From a virus: a stretch of 20,162 nucleotides of DNA. The DNA is taken from positions 1 to 20,162 of IMG/VR virus record IMGVR_UViG_3300009124_000128; one strand, written 5' to 3'. The position numbers and the translations under genes are program-made. Shown piece after piece: positions 8,687 through 15,029 of the stretch. Each line of letters opens with the position of its first letter. Positions within the stretch are counted from its first letter, which is position 1. Under the pieces are notes generated by a model, which did not search any database, was not told the origin of the DNA, and saw nothing but the letters and a program-made list of their open reading frames with translations.

Positions 8687-8706
8687 AATTAATCTGTGCT
8701 CACGTT

Positions 8707-8715
8707 ATTATAGCA
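8707..8715 (-). promoter_or_regulatory. Extended -10 promoter for the Sm-like/gp43/uvsX/gp41 unit
   Basis: TGCTATAAT reads on the minus strand: a consensus TATAAT with the extended -10 TGn. It starts within the U tract of the upstream terminator, so termination and re-initiation are abutted. No -35 can be seen, because that position holds the terminator hairpin. The expected start gives a leader of about 14 bases before ATG 8686. A host sigma70-type, early or middle promoter is likely. Confidence 0.6.
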
Positions 8716-8746
8716 AAAAAACACAGGACCCACAAGGGGTCCTGTG
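8715..8746 (-). terminator. Strong rho-independent terminator after hsp20
   Basis: On the minus strand CACAGGACCC (8746-8737) pairs perfectly with GGGTCCTGTG (8731-8722) over a five-base loop, giving ten GC-rich pairs, followed by seven Us at 8721-8715. It lies 7 bases after the hsp20 stop. This is the clearest terminator in the window. Confidence 0.93.
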
Positions 8747-8753
8747 CCAATAT

Positions 8754-9200
8754 TTATTCTGTCAGCAGTTGCTTCTCTGGCGGTTTTCCACCAATTTCAT
8801 ACACCGTTCTCCTCTGGTGTTCTGGGATAATTTTTTCCAGCGAAACACACAATAAACCGTCCGCAAAAACTACATCAGTCACTCTAACATCATCTCCTAG
8901 TTGCCACGTTCTAGTGAACGATCTCTTCGATACTCCTTTGTGTACATACTCGACTTTAGGATCCGTCTTTGCATGTGTCGTGGCAATTCTGAGAATGTTT
9001 GATTCAGTAGATACTTCAATCTCCTCTGGTTTAAATCCTGCCAGAGCAATTTGAATTTCGTAATTACTGGTGTCATGTTTGATTAGGTTATACGGAGGAT
9101 AGTTCTTATCATGATGTGTCATAGATTCCAATCTATGGAACATATCATCCAAACCTACAAAATGAGGGGAGTAGAGATCCCACTGGTAAGTGTTAGTCAT
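8754..9200 (-). CDS. hsp20: Small heat shock protein, Hsp20/alpha-crystallin family
   Basis: A 148-aa ATP-independent holdase chaperone. The alpha-crystallin domain runs from YPPYNLIKHDTSNYEIQIALAGF through KPEEIEVSTESNILRIA and the classical KRSFTRTWQLGDDVRV...DGLLCVSLEKIIPE (about 34-132). The N-terminal arm contains LDDMFHRLES, as in bacterial HspA/IbpA. The C-terminal tail lacks a clear IXI motif. A perfect AGGAG lies 7 bases before the ATG, behind a leader of about 55 bases. It is flanked on both sides by terminators and has its own -10, so it is a one-gene unit inside the replication region. Hsp20 genes are common in cyanomyoviruses and are thought to help protein folding or scaffold assembly during infection. 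Confidence 0.97.
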   Translation of the reverse strand: MTNTYQWDLYSPHFVGLDDMFHRLESMTHHDKNYPPYNLIKHDTSNYEIQIALAGFKPEEIEVSTESNILRIATTHAKTDPKVEYVHKGVSKRSFTRTWQLGDDVRVTDVVFADGLLCVSLEKIIPEHQRRTVYEIGGKPPEKQLLTE

Positions 9201-9260
9201 TATAGTTCTCCTTAGTTAAGCGAGAGTTAGTTGTATGGACCCGTTCGGCATCCACTACTA

Positions 9261-9266
9261 ATTATA
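9261..9266 (-). promoter_or_regulatory. -10 promoter element for hsp20
   Basis: TATAAT on the minus strand, followed by TAGTAGTGG, lies shortly after the regA terminator. No -35 TTGACA is seen at 17 bases; that position falls in the terminator stem. The predicted start gives a leader of about 55 bases with a strong AGGAG before ATG 9200. The same arrangement, terminator then TATAAT, occurs at 8707-8746. Confidence 0.55.
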
Positions 9267-9275
9267 ATGGCACAT

Positions 9276-9304
9276 AAAAAAAGTGGGGTGTTGTATACCC
9301 CACT
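9276..9304 (-). terminator. Rho-independent terminator after regA
   Basis: AGTGGGGT (9304-9297) pairs with ACCCCACT (9289-9282) over a seven-base loop on the minus strand, followed by a run of Us (9281-9276). It lies 12 bases after the regA stop and ends the dam-62-regA transcription unit. Confidence 0.9.
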
Positions 9305-9316
9305 GATATGTTCGGT

Positions 9317-9739
9317 TTATACTTCAGTCTTCTTACGACCGATATTGTATTTACTTTCAAGCGTCCATTCATCCTTCTCTTTGAAGGCAAGGACTTTAAT
9401 TTGATTAAGTGGAGCAACGTCAGAAATTTTATCGCCCTCCACTAATGAAACAAGACCCCAATCAGAAAGAAGTTGGATGATCCTGTTCCGTCTTTGAACA
9501 TCATTCAATGAAAGATTTGTGCTCTTTCCATCAAGAGCAAACAATTCTTTAAAGTGAACAATGTAATACTTTCCTTGCTTATGAAGGATATGACACGACT
9601 GATATAGCTTCCTTTCTTTTCTGGATGCTACACCAATACGTGTAAGAGTTTCTCGAACCTTGAGGAAGTCGTCAGGTTGTCCCAAGGTAACCTCCACCAT
9701 ATCGGTAGGTTGCCAAGTTACTTCAATTTCTGTGCTCAT
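9317..9739 (-). CDS. regA: RegA translational repressor
   Basis: A 140-aa early-gene translational repressor that binds ribosome binding sites of phage mRNAs. Strong family features are visible: DDFLKVRETLTRIGVASRK, LYQSCHILHKQGKYYIVHFKE (written here as two blocks, LYQSCHILHKQ and GKYYIVHFKE), LLSDWGLVSLVEGD, and the C-terminal EWTLESKYNIGRK, closely matching T4 RegA along its whole length. The N-terminus is about 13 residues longer than T4 RegA. An in-frame ATG at 9700 (MVEVTLGQP) would match T4 better, but ATG 9739 has a GGTGG upstream and an ATGA overlap with gp62, so I kept it. A terminator follows. Confidence 0.96.
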   Translation of the reverse strand: MSTEIEVTWQPTDMVEVTLGQPDDFLKVRETLTRIGVASRKERKLYQSCHILHKQGKYYIVHFKELFALDGKSTNLSLNDVQRRNRIIQLLSDWGLVSLVEGDKISDVAPLNQIKVLAFKEKDEWTLESKYNIGRKKTEV

Positions 9740-10119
9740 TTCATGCCACCTTTATTCAATGTCTTTCTTATAGAATCAAGTTCCTCTTTAGTGAGAATGT
9801 TTAAAGCTTCTAATGCTTTATTATGACTGTAACCATAATATTGCTTTACAAGTTCTAACTCTTCAAGAGTTTCCTTGCGTAACCAGGGAGTGAAACGTTT
9901 CCTCGGTTTCAAACTATTTATAAAAAAGTCATACTGTAGTCTTTTATCGAGATGACAGTTCTTGTTCATCTCGTTAGCATACAGAATGGTATCAGTAAAT
10001 GATGACAAGCACTTATTAATAATAAAAGGTGGATACTTTCTCTCCACCTCAGGGTCATCCTTAAGAATATTCTTCTTAGATTGGTTTATGCTGTACAGGT
10101 AGTCTTTGAGTTCCGCCAT
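9736..10119 (-). CDS. 62: Clamp loader small subunit, gp62-like
   Basis: A 127-aa protein directly upstream of regA, the gp62 position. Blocks such as KYPPFIINKCLSSFTDTILY, YANEMNKNCHLDKRLQYDFF and PRKRFTPWLRKE are those I associate with the cyanophage gp62 family. It is shorter than T4 gp62 (187 aa) and has no nucleotide-binding motif, as expected: gp62 is the non-ATPase wrench of the gp44(4)/gp62(1) loader that opens the gp45 clamp. Its first 44 bases overlap the upstream 63-aa ORF in another frame. The stop overlaps the regA start as ATGA. Here gp62 is separated from gp44 by about 1.8 kb, whereas in T4 they are adjacent. Confidence 0.9.
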   Translation of the reverse strand: MAELKDYLYSINQSKKNILKDDPEVERKYPPFIINKCLSSFTDTILYANEMNKNCHLDKRLQYDFFINSLKPRKRFTPWLRKETLEELELVKQYYGYSHNKALEALNILTKEELDSIRKTLNKGGMK

Positions 10120-10267
10120 TCCAGTGTCTGATCACTCCGCTAATAATAAAAAGATTAGTAATGAAATAAGTGAGAAGTATAATAGTCCGTATGATAGCAA
10201 TGTAATCTGCTTCTCTTTCATCTCGCCCCTCCTTCTGTCCAAGTGCCTTCGCCCACAGTCTCCACAT
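10076..10267 (-). CDS. Small membrane protein, 63 aa
   Basis: The ATG overlaps the stop of the upstream 47-aa gene (TAATG), and the frame runs 44 bases into gp62. The N-terminus WRLWAKALGQKEGRDEREAD is charged, and one hydrophobic helix follows (about 23-45: IAIIRTIILLTYFITNLF). VIRHW and a short tail inside the gp62 overlap close it. One transmembrane segment is expected, N-terminus probably cytoplasmic. I recall small cyanophage proteins of the same WxLWAxALGxK...EADxxAxIRT layout, but no function. No Shine-Dalgarno is clear, so it probably relies on coupling to the upstream gene. Confidence 0.75.
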   Translation of the reverse strand: MWRLWAKALGQKEGRDEREADYIAIIRTIILLTYFITNLFIISGVIRHWNGGTQRLPVQHKPI

Positions 10268-10410
10268 TACTTGAATACGGCAGTGACACCAACGACCTTA
10301 GCATTAGGGTTACGAGCGAGAGCAACCTCACGTGCTTCCTGATAATCACGGGCGATGACTTCTTCCTTGAAGACCTTGCCAGCAACGTAGAGTTTGACTT
10401 CACACTTCAT
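10267..10410 (-). CDS. Conserved very small protein, 47 aa
   Basis: The 48-codon frame starts MKCEVKLYVAGKVFKEEVIA and ends AKVVGVTAVFK-stop. It looks like a compact beta-alpha-beta domain: two strands (KCEVKLYVAGKVFKEEV), a helix (DYQEAREVALARN), and a last strand (AKVVGVTAVF). The ATG overlaps the dam stop by eleven bases and its stop overlaps the next ATG by one base (TAATG), so the three genes are tightly coupled. I believe close homologues occur widely in cyanomyoviruses, but no function is known to me. It could be missed by annotation with a 60-codon cutoff. Confidence 0.82.
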   Translation of the reverse strand: MKCEVKLYVAGKVFKEEVIARDYQEAREVALARNPNAKVVGVTAVFK

Positions 10411-11245
10411 AGTTCATAAGGACCAGTTCAGTCCTGCTTGCTTGATCTGTATTATAGGACCCCACGGACCTCATGGTATAAGTGTGTGCAAATTCTGCTA
10501 CTGTCCACCCTTGGAACCTCTCTTTGACAAGTTGAGACGAATTGTAAGAAACGAGCTGACGAGCGATGTAACGATCACAATCGGAAGCAAAATCATCATG
10601 GGAGAAGCATTTGTGCATACTACCTCGCCTTCCGTATAAGTTAGATTTAATATCGTAGGGAGGGTCTGAATAAATGAAGACTCGTCGATCGTCGGTAAAG
10701 AGCTTTTCATAATGTAAGTTAGTAATCTTCCATTTGGCAATTAGTTTTTGATACTCGGGCAGTCTGTCAATTCCTGCCATTGAGAAGTTGCTATCGCTTG
10801 CTTGCTTAGAGAAGGAACTTGATTCAGTGAGACCTGAGAAAGAACACTTATTAACAACATAGAAGGAAACAGCACGGTGGAAATCTTTAGTGTCTTCCAC
10901 AGGTCGTTCCAGATATTCTTTCGCACTATCAAACAAAGTTCTGGCAGATGCTGGATCAATGTGTCTTTGTTTAAGTTGGACAAGTTCGTCTCTAAGTGCT
11001 TGTCCATGGTCTTGTAGTTCTCGCCAGAAATTATAAAGAGGTTCGTAGAGATCGTTGACAACGATATTCAAATGAGGATATCGTTTAGATACTTCAAGTG
11101 CCACAGAACCACCACCTAGGAATGGTTCACGATACTCATCGTAGTCTTTTAGATCAGGAAGATATTGAAACAGTTTACTCAGGGCACGACTCTTCCCCCC
11201 TGGATAGCGAAGGGGAGTCTTCAGGGATTTCAAAGTTTGGGGCAT
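10400..11245 (-). CDS. dam: DNA adenine N6-methyltransferase, D12 class (Dam)
   Basis: A 281-aa SAM-dependent MTase of the Dam/D12 alpha class. The first block is TPLRYPGGKSRAL (SAM-binding motif X), then the FLGGGSVALEV motif I (FxGxG), a helical recognition domain, and the catalytic motif IV DPPYD in VFIYSDPPYDIKSN, with DPPY present. T4 Dam methylates GATC; GATC occurs many times in this window, so the site is not avoided, but the target here is not shown. Possible roles are protection against host restriction and replication timing. The first 71 bases overlap the upstream 73-aa ORF in another frame. The stop overlaps the 47-aa gene. Confidence 0.96.
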   Translation of the reverse strand: MPQTLKSLKTPLRYPGGKSRALSKLFQYLPDLKDYDEYREPFLGGGSVALEVSKRYPHLNIVVNDLYEPLYNFWRELQDHGQALRDELVQLKQRHIDPASARTLFDSAKEYLERPVEDTKDFHRAVSFYVVNKCSFSGLTESSSFSKQASDSNFSMAGIDRLPEYQKLIAKWKITNLHYEKLFTDDRRVFIYSDPPYDIKSNLYGRRGSMHKCFSHDDFASDCDRYIARQLVSYNSSQLVKERFQGWTVAEFAHTYTMRSVGSYNTDQASRTELVLMNYEV

Positions 11246-11396
11246 GATATTTAAGGTATTCCCAAAAGGTTAACTTCAATTGTTTCTGTGTCATGCCACA
11301 ATGAGCGGCAGCAGCAGGTAGATTCATTGTAGCATGAAACAAAGCTTCGTGTGCTTCTGCTACGTTTTCTGGTGTGGTCTTAACTTTCTCCGACAA
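11175..11396 (-). CDS. Small conserved protein, possible helix-turn-helix, 73 aa
   Basis: A hydrophilic 73-aa protein. The segment NLPAAAAHCGMTQKQLKLTFWEYLKYH has the look of a helix-turn-helix (helix, CGMT turn, recognition-like helix), and the N-terminus SEKVKTTPENVAEAHEAL is helical. The start is uncertain because there is no ATG. TTG 11396 sits 9 bases after a good GGAGG and is my choice; TTG 11402 (3-base spacing), GTG 11414 and TTG 11420 are alternatives. The 3' end overlaps the dam start by 71 bases. A DNA-binding role is inference from the helix pattern only. The start region overlaps the stop of the 62-aa gene. Confidence 0.72.
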   Translation of the reverse strand: MSEKVKTTPENVAEAHEALFHATMNLPAAAAHCGMTQKQLKLTFWEYLKYHAPNFEIPEDSPSLSRGEESCPE

Positions 11397-11568
11397 GTTC
11401 AATGTCCTCCACACAATCAACAGTTACTTCATGTTCACCAAAGCGATACCAGTGATTCATTTCACCACAAATATCTGGACGTTCTCCTAGATACTCAACA
11501 TCATCACTTTGATTTTCTCTCAACCACGCTTGGAGTCGGTGGTGCATCAGTTCGCTTTTACTAATCAT
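11380..11568 (-). CDS. Hypothetical protein, 62 aa
   Basis: A 62-aa acidic protein starting MISKSELMHHRLQAW, with a first helix then probable beta strands (EMNHWYRFGEHEVTVDCVED). No known motif. The ATG lies in the 3' copy of a 15-base direct repeat flanking the HNH gene; GGAG at the end of the HNH gene, 11 bases upstream, would serve as a somewhat distant ribosome binding site. Before the HNH insertion its ATG would have overlapped the gp44 stop as ATGA. It overlaps the next gene at its 3' end. Confidence 0.75.
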   Translation of the reverse strand: MISKSELMHHRLQAWLRENQSDDVEYLGERPDICGEMNHWYRFGEHEVTVDCVEDIELVGES

Positions 11569-11579
11569 TTGAATTCACA
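11565..11579 (-). repeat. Direct repeat, distal copy (3' side of the HNH gene)
   Basis: TGTGAATTCAAATGA on the minus strand, identical to the copy at 11895-11909. It contains the HNH stop (TGA) and the ATG of the 62-aa gene. The unit between identical positions of the two copies is 330 bases. Confidence 0.95.
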
Positions 11580-11898
11580 CTCCTTTCAAATACAAAATTG
11601 CTTTTTCCAATTGCGATACATCATCATCCATAAATCCTATGGCAGTATTGCAATGACCACATAACCATCCTCTAAACTTTTTTGTTTTATGATCATGATC
11701 TAAAATCATTCTTCTATCAGTTCTCCCACAACACTGGCATTTTTGAGGATTTGGATGTTTTTTTCTTAGTTCTTTAAGTAATTTAGAATTATTTCTTTCA
11801 CATTCTTTGCAATTTACACCCAACTTATCTCTTTTAGATCTATTTTTACCAAACGAATCTAATGGAAGAACTCTATCACAGGAGGGACACTTTTTCAT
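11575..11898 (-). CDS. HNH endonuclease, endonuclease VII-like, putative homing endonuclease
   Basis: A 107-aa freestanding nuclease. Paired cysteines at 4/7 and 30/33 form an N-terminal zinc-like knuckle; 54/57 and 80/83 form the zinc site of the HNH domain. The catalytic block is ILDHDHKTKKFRGWLCGHCN (65-84), a hallmark of the recombination endonuclease VII family. T4 gp49 resolves junctions, but small stand-alone members like this are usually mobile. Base composition is clearly AT-richer than gp44 and dam on either side. The gene is bracketed by a perfect 15-base direct repeat. It starts in an ATGA overlap with gp44, so it is expressed from the replication operon. A late-resolvase role is less likely at this size and place. 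Confidence 0.9.
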   Translation of the reverse strand: MKKCPSCDRVLPLDSFGKNRSKRDKLGVNCKECERNNSKLLKELRKKHPNPQKCQCCGRTDRRMILDHDHKTKKFRGWLCGHCNTAIGFMDDDVSQLEKAILYLKGV

Positions 11899-11909
11899 TT
11901 GAATTCACA
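11895..11909 (-). repeat. Direct repeat, proximal copy (end of gp44)
   Basis: TGTGAATTCAAATGA on the minus strand encodes the last residues of gp44 (CEFK-stop) and includes the ATG of the HNH gene. Identical to 11565-11579. The flanking bases differ at once (AGT before and AAAA after, against GAG and TTAG). Confidence 0.95.
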
Positions 11910-12836
11910 ACTCATCATAACTTCAGTAAGACATGCCAACAGGTTGATCTCCTGGTCAGGAACAATATGAATGTCCCTAGAATATTTGGCAATGATCAGC
12001 ACTGCTTCAGGAATAGATGCTCCCTTAAGATTGTCATAGAGAGTATCATAGAGTTTCCTCATCACAGTAGTAGGATCATTATTGATATTATCAACCACCC
12101 ACTTACGAACAACAGTAAACTCTTTGTTCTTGAGAGAACGAACCAGGGAGTCTAGGTTAATGTCAGCAACATCAGCAAGGATAGCAGAATCAATACTGCC
12201 ACTAGCAGCAAATCGCTGACACTCATTAATGAGACGACGCCAATCAGGATAGTAACGTTTAACAACCTTTGCCAAAACTTTATCTTGGTACTCGACACCT
12301 TGCTCCTCAAGAATTTCTTTGAGTCTAGCAAAAAATTGTCCCTGTAGAGCAACCGCTTGTTCTGTATTGATCTTAAAGTCAACTACAGTACAGCGACTGT
12401 GAAGAGGTTCAATAATCTTGTTAGGAAAGTTACAGGTAAAGATGAAGCGGCAGTTGCCGTGGAACTCCTCCACGGCGGTCCTGAGGGACAGCTGAACATC
12501 GTTAGTGGTGTTGTCTGCCTCATCAATGATGACTACCTTGTGAGCGCCCCCAGAGGTCAGGGAGACCGTTGTAGCGAACTGCCTGACCCGATTCCTCACA
12601 GTGTCAAGGAAACGACCCTCGTCAGACCCGTTGATGACGATGTAGGAGGCACCGATCTCGTCACACAGTGCCTTGGCAACGGTAGTCTTACCAATGCCTG
12701 CCGTTCCAGCAAGCAGCAGATTAGGAATCTCTCCCTGTTCTACAAACCCGTGGAACGACTTTTTGATATTCTCGGGTAAGATACAGTCAGCAATTTTGCT
12801 GGGACGGTACTGTTCAACCCAAAGAAATTTTTTCAT
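11895..12836 (-). CDS. 44: Clamp loader large subunit, gp44-like AAA+ ATPase
   Basis: A 313-aa RFC-like AAA+ clamp loader ATPase. It starts MKKFLWVEQYRPSKIADCIL, the RFC box of all loader subunits. Walker A is AGTAGIGKTT (43-52), Walker B VVIIDEAD (101-108), sensor 1 FIFTCNFPNKI, and the arginine-finger SRC motif is HSRCTVVDF. Four copies with one gp62 load gp45 onto primed DNA. I chose ATG 12836; the frame is open only two codons further, to a TTG. The stop is part of the 15-base repeat, so the final residues CEFK may come from the HNH insertion. It lies two bases downstream of the gp45 stop. Confidence 0.97.
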   Translation of the reverse strand: MKKFLWVEQYRPSKIADCILPENIKKSFHGFVEQGEIPNLLLAGTAGIGKTTVAKALCDEIGASYIVINGSDEGRFLDTVRNRVRQFATTVSLTSGGAHKVVIIDEADNTTNDVQLSLRTAVEEFHGNCRFIFTCNFPNKIIEPLHSRCTVVDFKINTEQAVALQGQFFARLKEILEEQGVEYQDKVLAKVVKRYYPDWRRLINECQRFAASGSIDSAILADVADINLDSLVRSLKNKEFTVVRKWVVDNINNDPTTVMRKLYDTLYDNLKGASIPEAVLIIAKYSRDIHIVPDQEINLLACLTEVMMSCEFK

Positions 12837-12838
12837 AA

Positions 12839-13507
12839 TCAAGGCTCAAGAGCAATATAGTATACAAGATCGAGATTAGCATGACGCCACTCGGTAATCA
12901 GTTTGCTGGAGATCTTCACATTGTAGTCTCCAGGATACAGTTTCAAGTTCTCAACTTTCAGGAACAGTTCGTAAGCACCAGTAGCAGTGCCTTGAATCTC
13001 CTGAGTGTAAGCATTAGCAGTATCGTTCTCTTTGTCACACAGATTCAGACTGATAGTGCCGTCTTCAGTAGAGACAAAGGAAAGATCTGGGAGACTGTAA
13101 ACACCAGATGCTTTCTGGAGTTGAACAAGATCTTCAGATGACAGGGAGAATTCCATGTCAGCACCAGGAAACTTAACGTCACGTTCTGGAGCAGACTTCA
13201 GGGTGATCTCAGGATCGGAAAAGTAATACTTAGCAGAGCGACGACCACCACGGATAGTGACATACTCTTCATTGTCAAAGTTCAGACCAGGATCTTGGAA
13301 TAAGCTCAGACCCATGAGGAACTGACCTAGGTCATAGATTCCACAAGTCTTAGGGAACATCTCAGGAGAAGTGTACTGAGCAATCATGTTCTCACCAACA
13401 CTGATTGTCTTCAACACATTACCCTCACGAATCATAATAGATCCATTGATTGTCGAGAAGTTCTTCAGGACAGATGTAGTTTGGGGCGTAAGTGAAAGTT
13501 GACTCAT
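12839..13507 (-). CDS. 45: Sliding clamp, gp45-like
   Basis: A 222-aa processivity clamp that trimerises as a ring around DNA, tethering gp43. The order of elements fits the gp45 family: LSLTPQTTSVLKNFSTINGS at the N-terminus, YDLGQFLMGLSLF, DDNEEY-type strand NFDNEEYVTIRGG, the KYYFSDPE strand, FSLSSEDLVQLQKASGVYSL linking the two domains, and a C-terminal beta structure ending LDLVYYIALEP. It is about the length of T4 gp45 (228 aa). In T4 the same clamp also activates late transcription with gp33 and gp55; neither gene is in this window. The start overlaps the DUF3310-like gene as ATGA. Confidence 0.96.
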   Translation of the reverse strand: MSQLSLTPQTTSVLKNFSTINGSIMIREGNVLKTISVGENMIAQYTSPEMFPKTCGIYDLGQFLMGLSLFQDPGLNFDNEEYVTIRGGRRSAKYYFSDPEITLKSAPERDVKFPGADMEFSLSSEDLVQLQKASGVYSLPDLSFVSTEDGTISLNLCDKENDTANAYTQEIQGTATGAYELFLKVENLKLYPGDYNVKISSKLITEWRHANLDLVYYIALEP

Positions 13508-13794
13508 CGATTGGGATACTCCTCAGTGGTAGTAGATTTATCAGAAAAATGTAGCAGAAGCAAAGCGTAGTGAAGGATCTTTACGATATCACGACGAGCA
13601 GTGCCCTTCTTATCATAGCGTGAAGCATACTTCAGGATGTTGCTCCTACAAAATGCTTCAGCATCCCCACATGCTTCAATCAAATCTAAAGTTTGAATGC
13701 TGTCATTGCCAGCAGAGTAGTGCTGGTTATATGTGCTAGCAATGTAATCACGAAGCTCTTGAAGGAGCTTGTCTTCATTATATTTAAAAGTCAT
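13504..13794 (-). CDS. DUF3310-like small protein, 96 aa
   Basis: The C-terminal two thirds, LDLIEACGDAEAFCRSNILK followed by YASRYDKKGTARRDIVKILHYALLLL, match the DUF3310 pattern as I know it (a polar helix, then N-x-IKY-x-xR-x-x-KG and a DL-x-KA-like helix). These are small phage proteins of unsettled function, sometimes annotated as nucleotide kinase-like. I chose ATG 13794 (TFKYNEDKLLQELRDYIAST), two bases before which the upstream gene ends; the frame stays open further back but there lies over that gene. The stop overlaps gp45 as ATGA. Gene reality is strong; the family call is moderate. Confidence 0.8.
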   Translation of the reverse strand: MTFKYNEDKLLQELRDYIASTYNQHYSAGNDSIQTLDLIEACGDAEAFCRSNILKYASRYDKKGTARRDIVKILHYALLLLHFSDKSTTTEEYPNR

Positions 13795-13795
13795 A

Positions 13796-13966
13796 TTACT
13801 CGGAAAAGATGGTTTCCAGTTGATCATGATAGCACTCAAACACTTTGCCGTCAATACTTTGAACATAGAGTTTGAGTCCATCACCATCAAGGATTTTAAC
13901 AGATCGACCGTCCTTAAGGACGGCGATACAACCACGATAGCCGTGGAACTCGGTATCAGTTTTCAT
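13796..13966 (-). CDS. Small beta-rich protein, 56 aa
   Basis: Starts at ATG 13966, six bases after a strong GGAGG; it overlaps the CobS-like stop by eleven bases. The sequence GYRGCIAVLKDGRSVKILDG plus LKLYVQSIDGKVFECYHDQL suggests a small SH3/KOW-like barrel. No known motif is visible and I do not recognise a function. Longer in-frame starts lie inside the CobS-like gene and lack a ribosome binding site. Confidence 0.78.
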   Translation of the reverse strand: MKTDTEFHGYRGCIAVLKDGRSVKILDGDGLKLYVQSIDGKVFECYHDQLETIFSE

Positions 13967-15017
13967 CAGATTCCTCCACTTTGTCGTCGATCTTCTCATA
14001 GAGAGAAAGGAATGATTCTTTAGTTTCATCATCAAAACGGTTGACACAAGATTGGATTGCTTTCATCCGTTTGCCGAAAATCTTGTAAGCATTGATGATG
14101 TGAACCAGACGACGGGTGCTGATGATCTCATCAATGCCACCATCATTAAAGGTCTTACGGATGATATCTGCCCAGTCAACCAGACGAGATACAAACTCAG
14201 CGTCATCACACATCTTGCCAAGAATCTTTGCCTCAACAGTAGGAGTGGGATACTCCTGTTCAAAGGTCAAGGCAAATCGCTCAAGGAATGCTTCGTTGAG
14301 AACGTTGGTGCCGATGAAACGTCCATCATCAGAACCCTTTCCCTTAGTGTTAGCAGTAGCAACCACAGTGAAACCAGGAGCAGGGACGACATACTTACCA
14401 GTTTTCTTAAGGAACACACCCTTGCCTTCAAGGATAGATTGGAGACACAGGATCTTATTGGATGCCAGGTCAACCTCGTCTAGAAGCAGCACAGCTCCCC
14501 TCTCCAGAGCTTCGATGACAGGTCCGTTGTGCCAAACAGTGTTGCCATCAACAAGACGGAACCCACCAATAAGATCATCTTCGTCGGTTTCAATGGTAAT
14601 GTTTACACGAATCAACTCTTTATTTAGAGCAGCACATGCTTGTTCAACAGAGAAAGTTTTACCATTACCAGACATACCAGTGATAAACACGGGATAGAAA
14701 ATACCAGAACCAAGGATTTTCTTGAGGTCGGTGAAGTTCCCGAACGGGACAAAACCATTATCTTTCTGAGGGACAAGGTTACGATCTTCCCGTTCAGGAG
14801 CAATCATCTCTTCCAGTTGCTCACGTGCTTCGTCAATGGTCAGGTTCCACTTACCACGACCAGTCTTGTAAGGTTCCATACGGTTAACGATAGTAGCATA
14901 AGAATATCCCATGTGATTAGCACCTGCCTTGAGAGCAGAAGTGCCAACCTCAGTGCCAAAGTTCTCTTCGATGTAAGCGAAGAGTTGAATCATATCGATG
15001 TGAGCGGGACGGGGCAT
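13956..15017 (-). CDS. cobS: CobS-like MoxR-type AAA+ ATPase
   Basis: A 353-aa AAA+ ATPase. After an N-terminal helical region come Walker A GMSGNGKT (114-121), the pre-sensor DEDDLIGGFRLVDGNTVW (hairpin typical of MoxR/CobS), and Walker B AVLLLDEVDLA (175-185). Sensor 1 is VVATANTKGKG, and NEAFLERFAL and STRRLVHII provide the arginine finger and sensor 2. Cyanophages carry this gene annotated as cobS, a subunit of aerobic cobaltochelatase (CobNST), thought to boost host cobalamin synthesis. The N-terminal region is phage-specific. A general MoxR-type partner of the VWA protein encoded just upstream is the alternative, and I see no CobN here. Confidence 0.93.
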   Translation of the reverse strand: MPRPAHIDMIQLFAYIEENFGTEVGTSALKAGANHMGYSYATIVNRMEPYKTGRGKWNLTIDEAREQLEEMIAPEREDRNLVPQKDNGFVPFGNFTDLKKILGSGIFYPVFITGMSGNGKTFSVEQACAALNKELIRVNITIETDEDDLIGGFRLVDGNTVWHNGPVIEALERGAVLLLDEVDLASNKILCLQSILEGKGVFLKKTGKYVVPAPGFTVVATANTKGKGSDDGRFIGTNVLNEAFLERFALTFEQEYPTPTVEAKILGKMCDDAEFVSRLVDWADIIRKTFNDGGIDEIISTRRLVHIINAYKIFGKRMKAIQSCVNRFDDETKESFLSLYEKIDDKVEESDEN

Positions 15018-15029
15018 TGTGCTTTGTTT

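Noticed and set aside
10119-10222. Alternative 29-codon hydrophobic frame in the same region as the 63-aa membrane protein
   Set aside because: The 63-aa frame starts in a TAATG overlap with the previous gene and matches a layout I recall from cyanophages; the short frame has no such support.
13795-13935. Long N-terminal extension of the DUF3310-like protein
   Set aside because: The added residues are the shadow of the 56-aa gene in another frame; ATG 13794 is just after that gene's stop.
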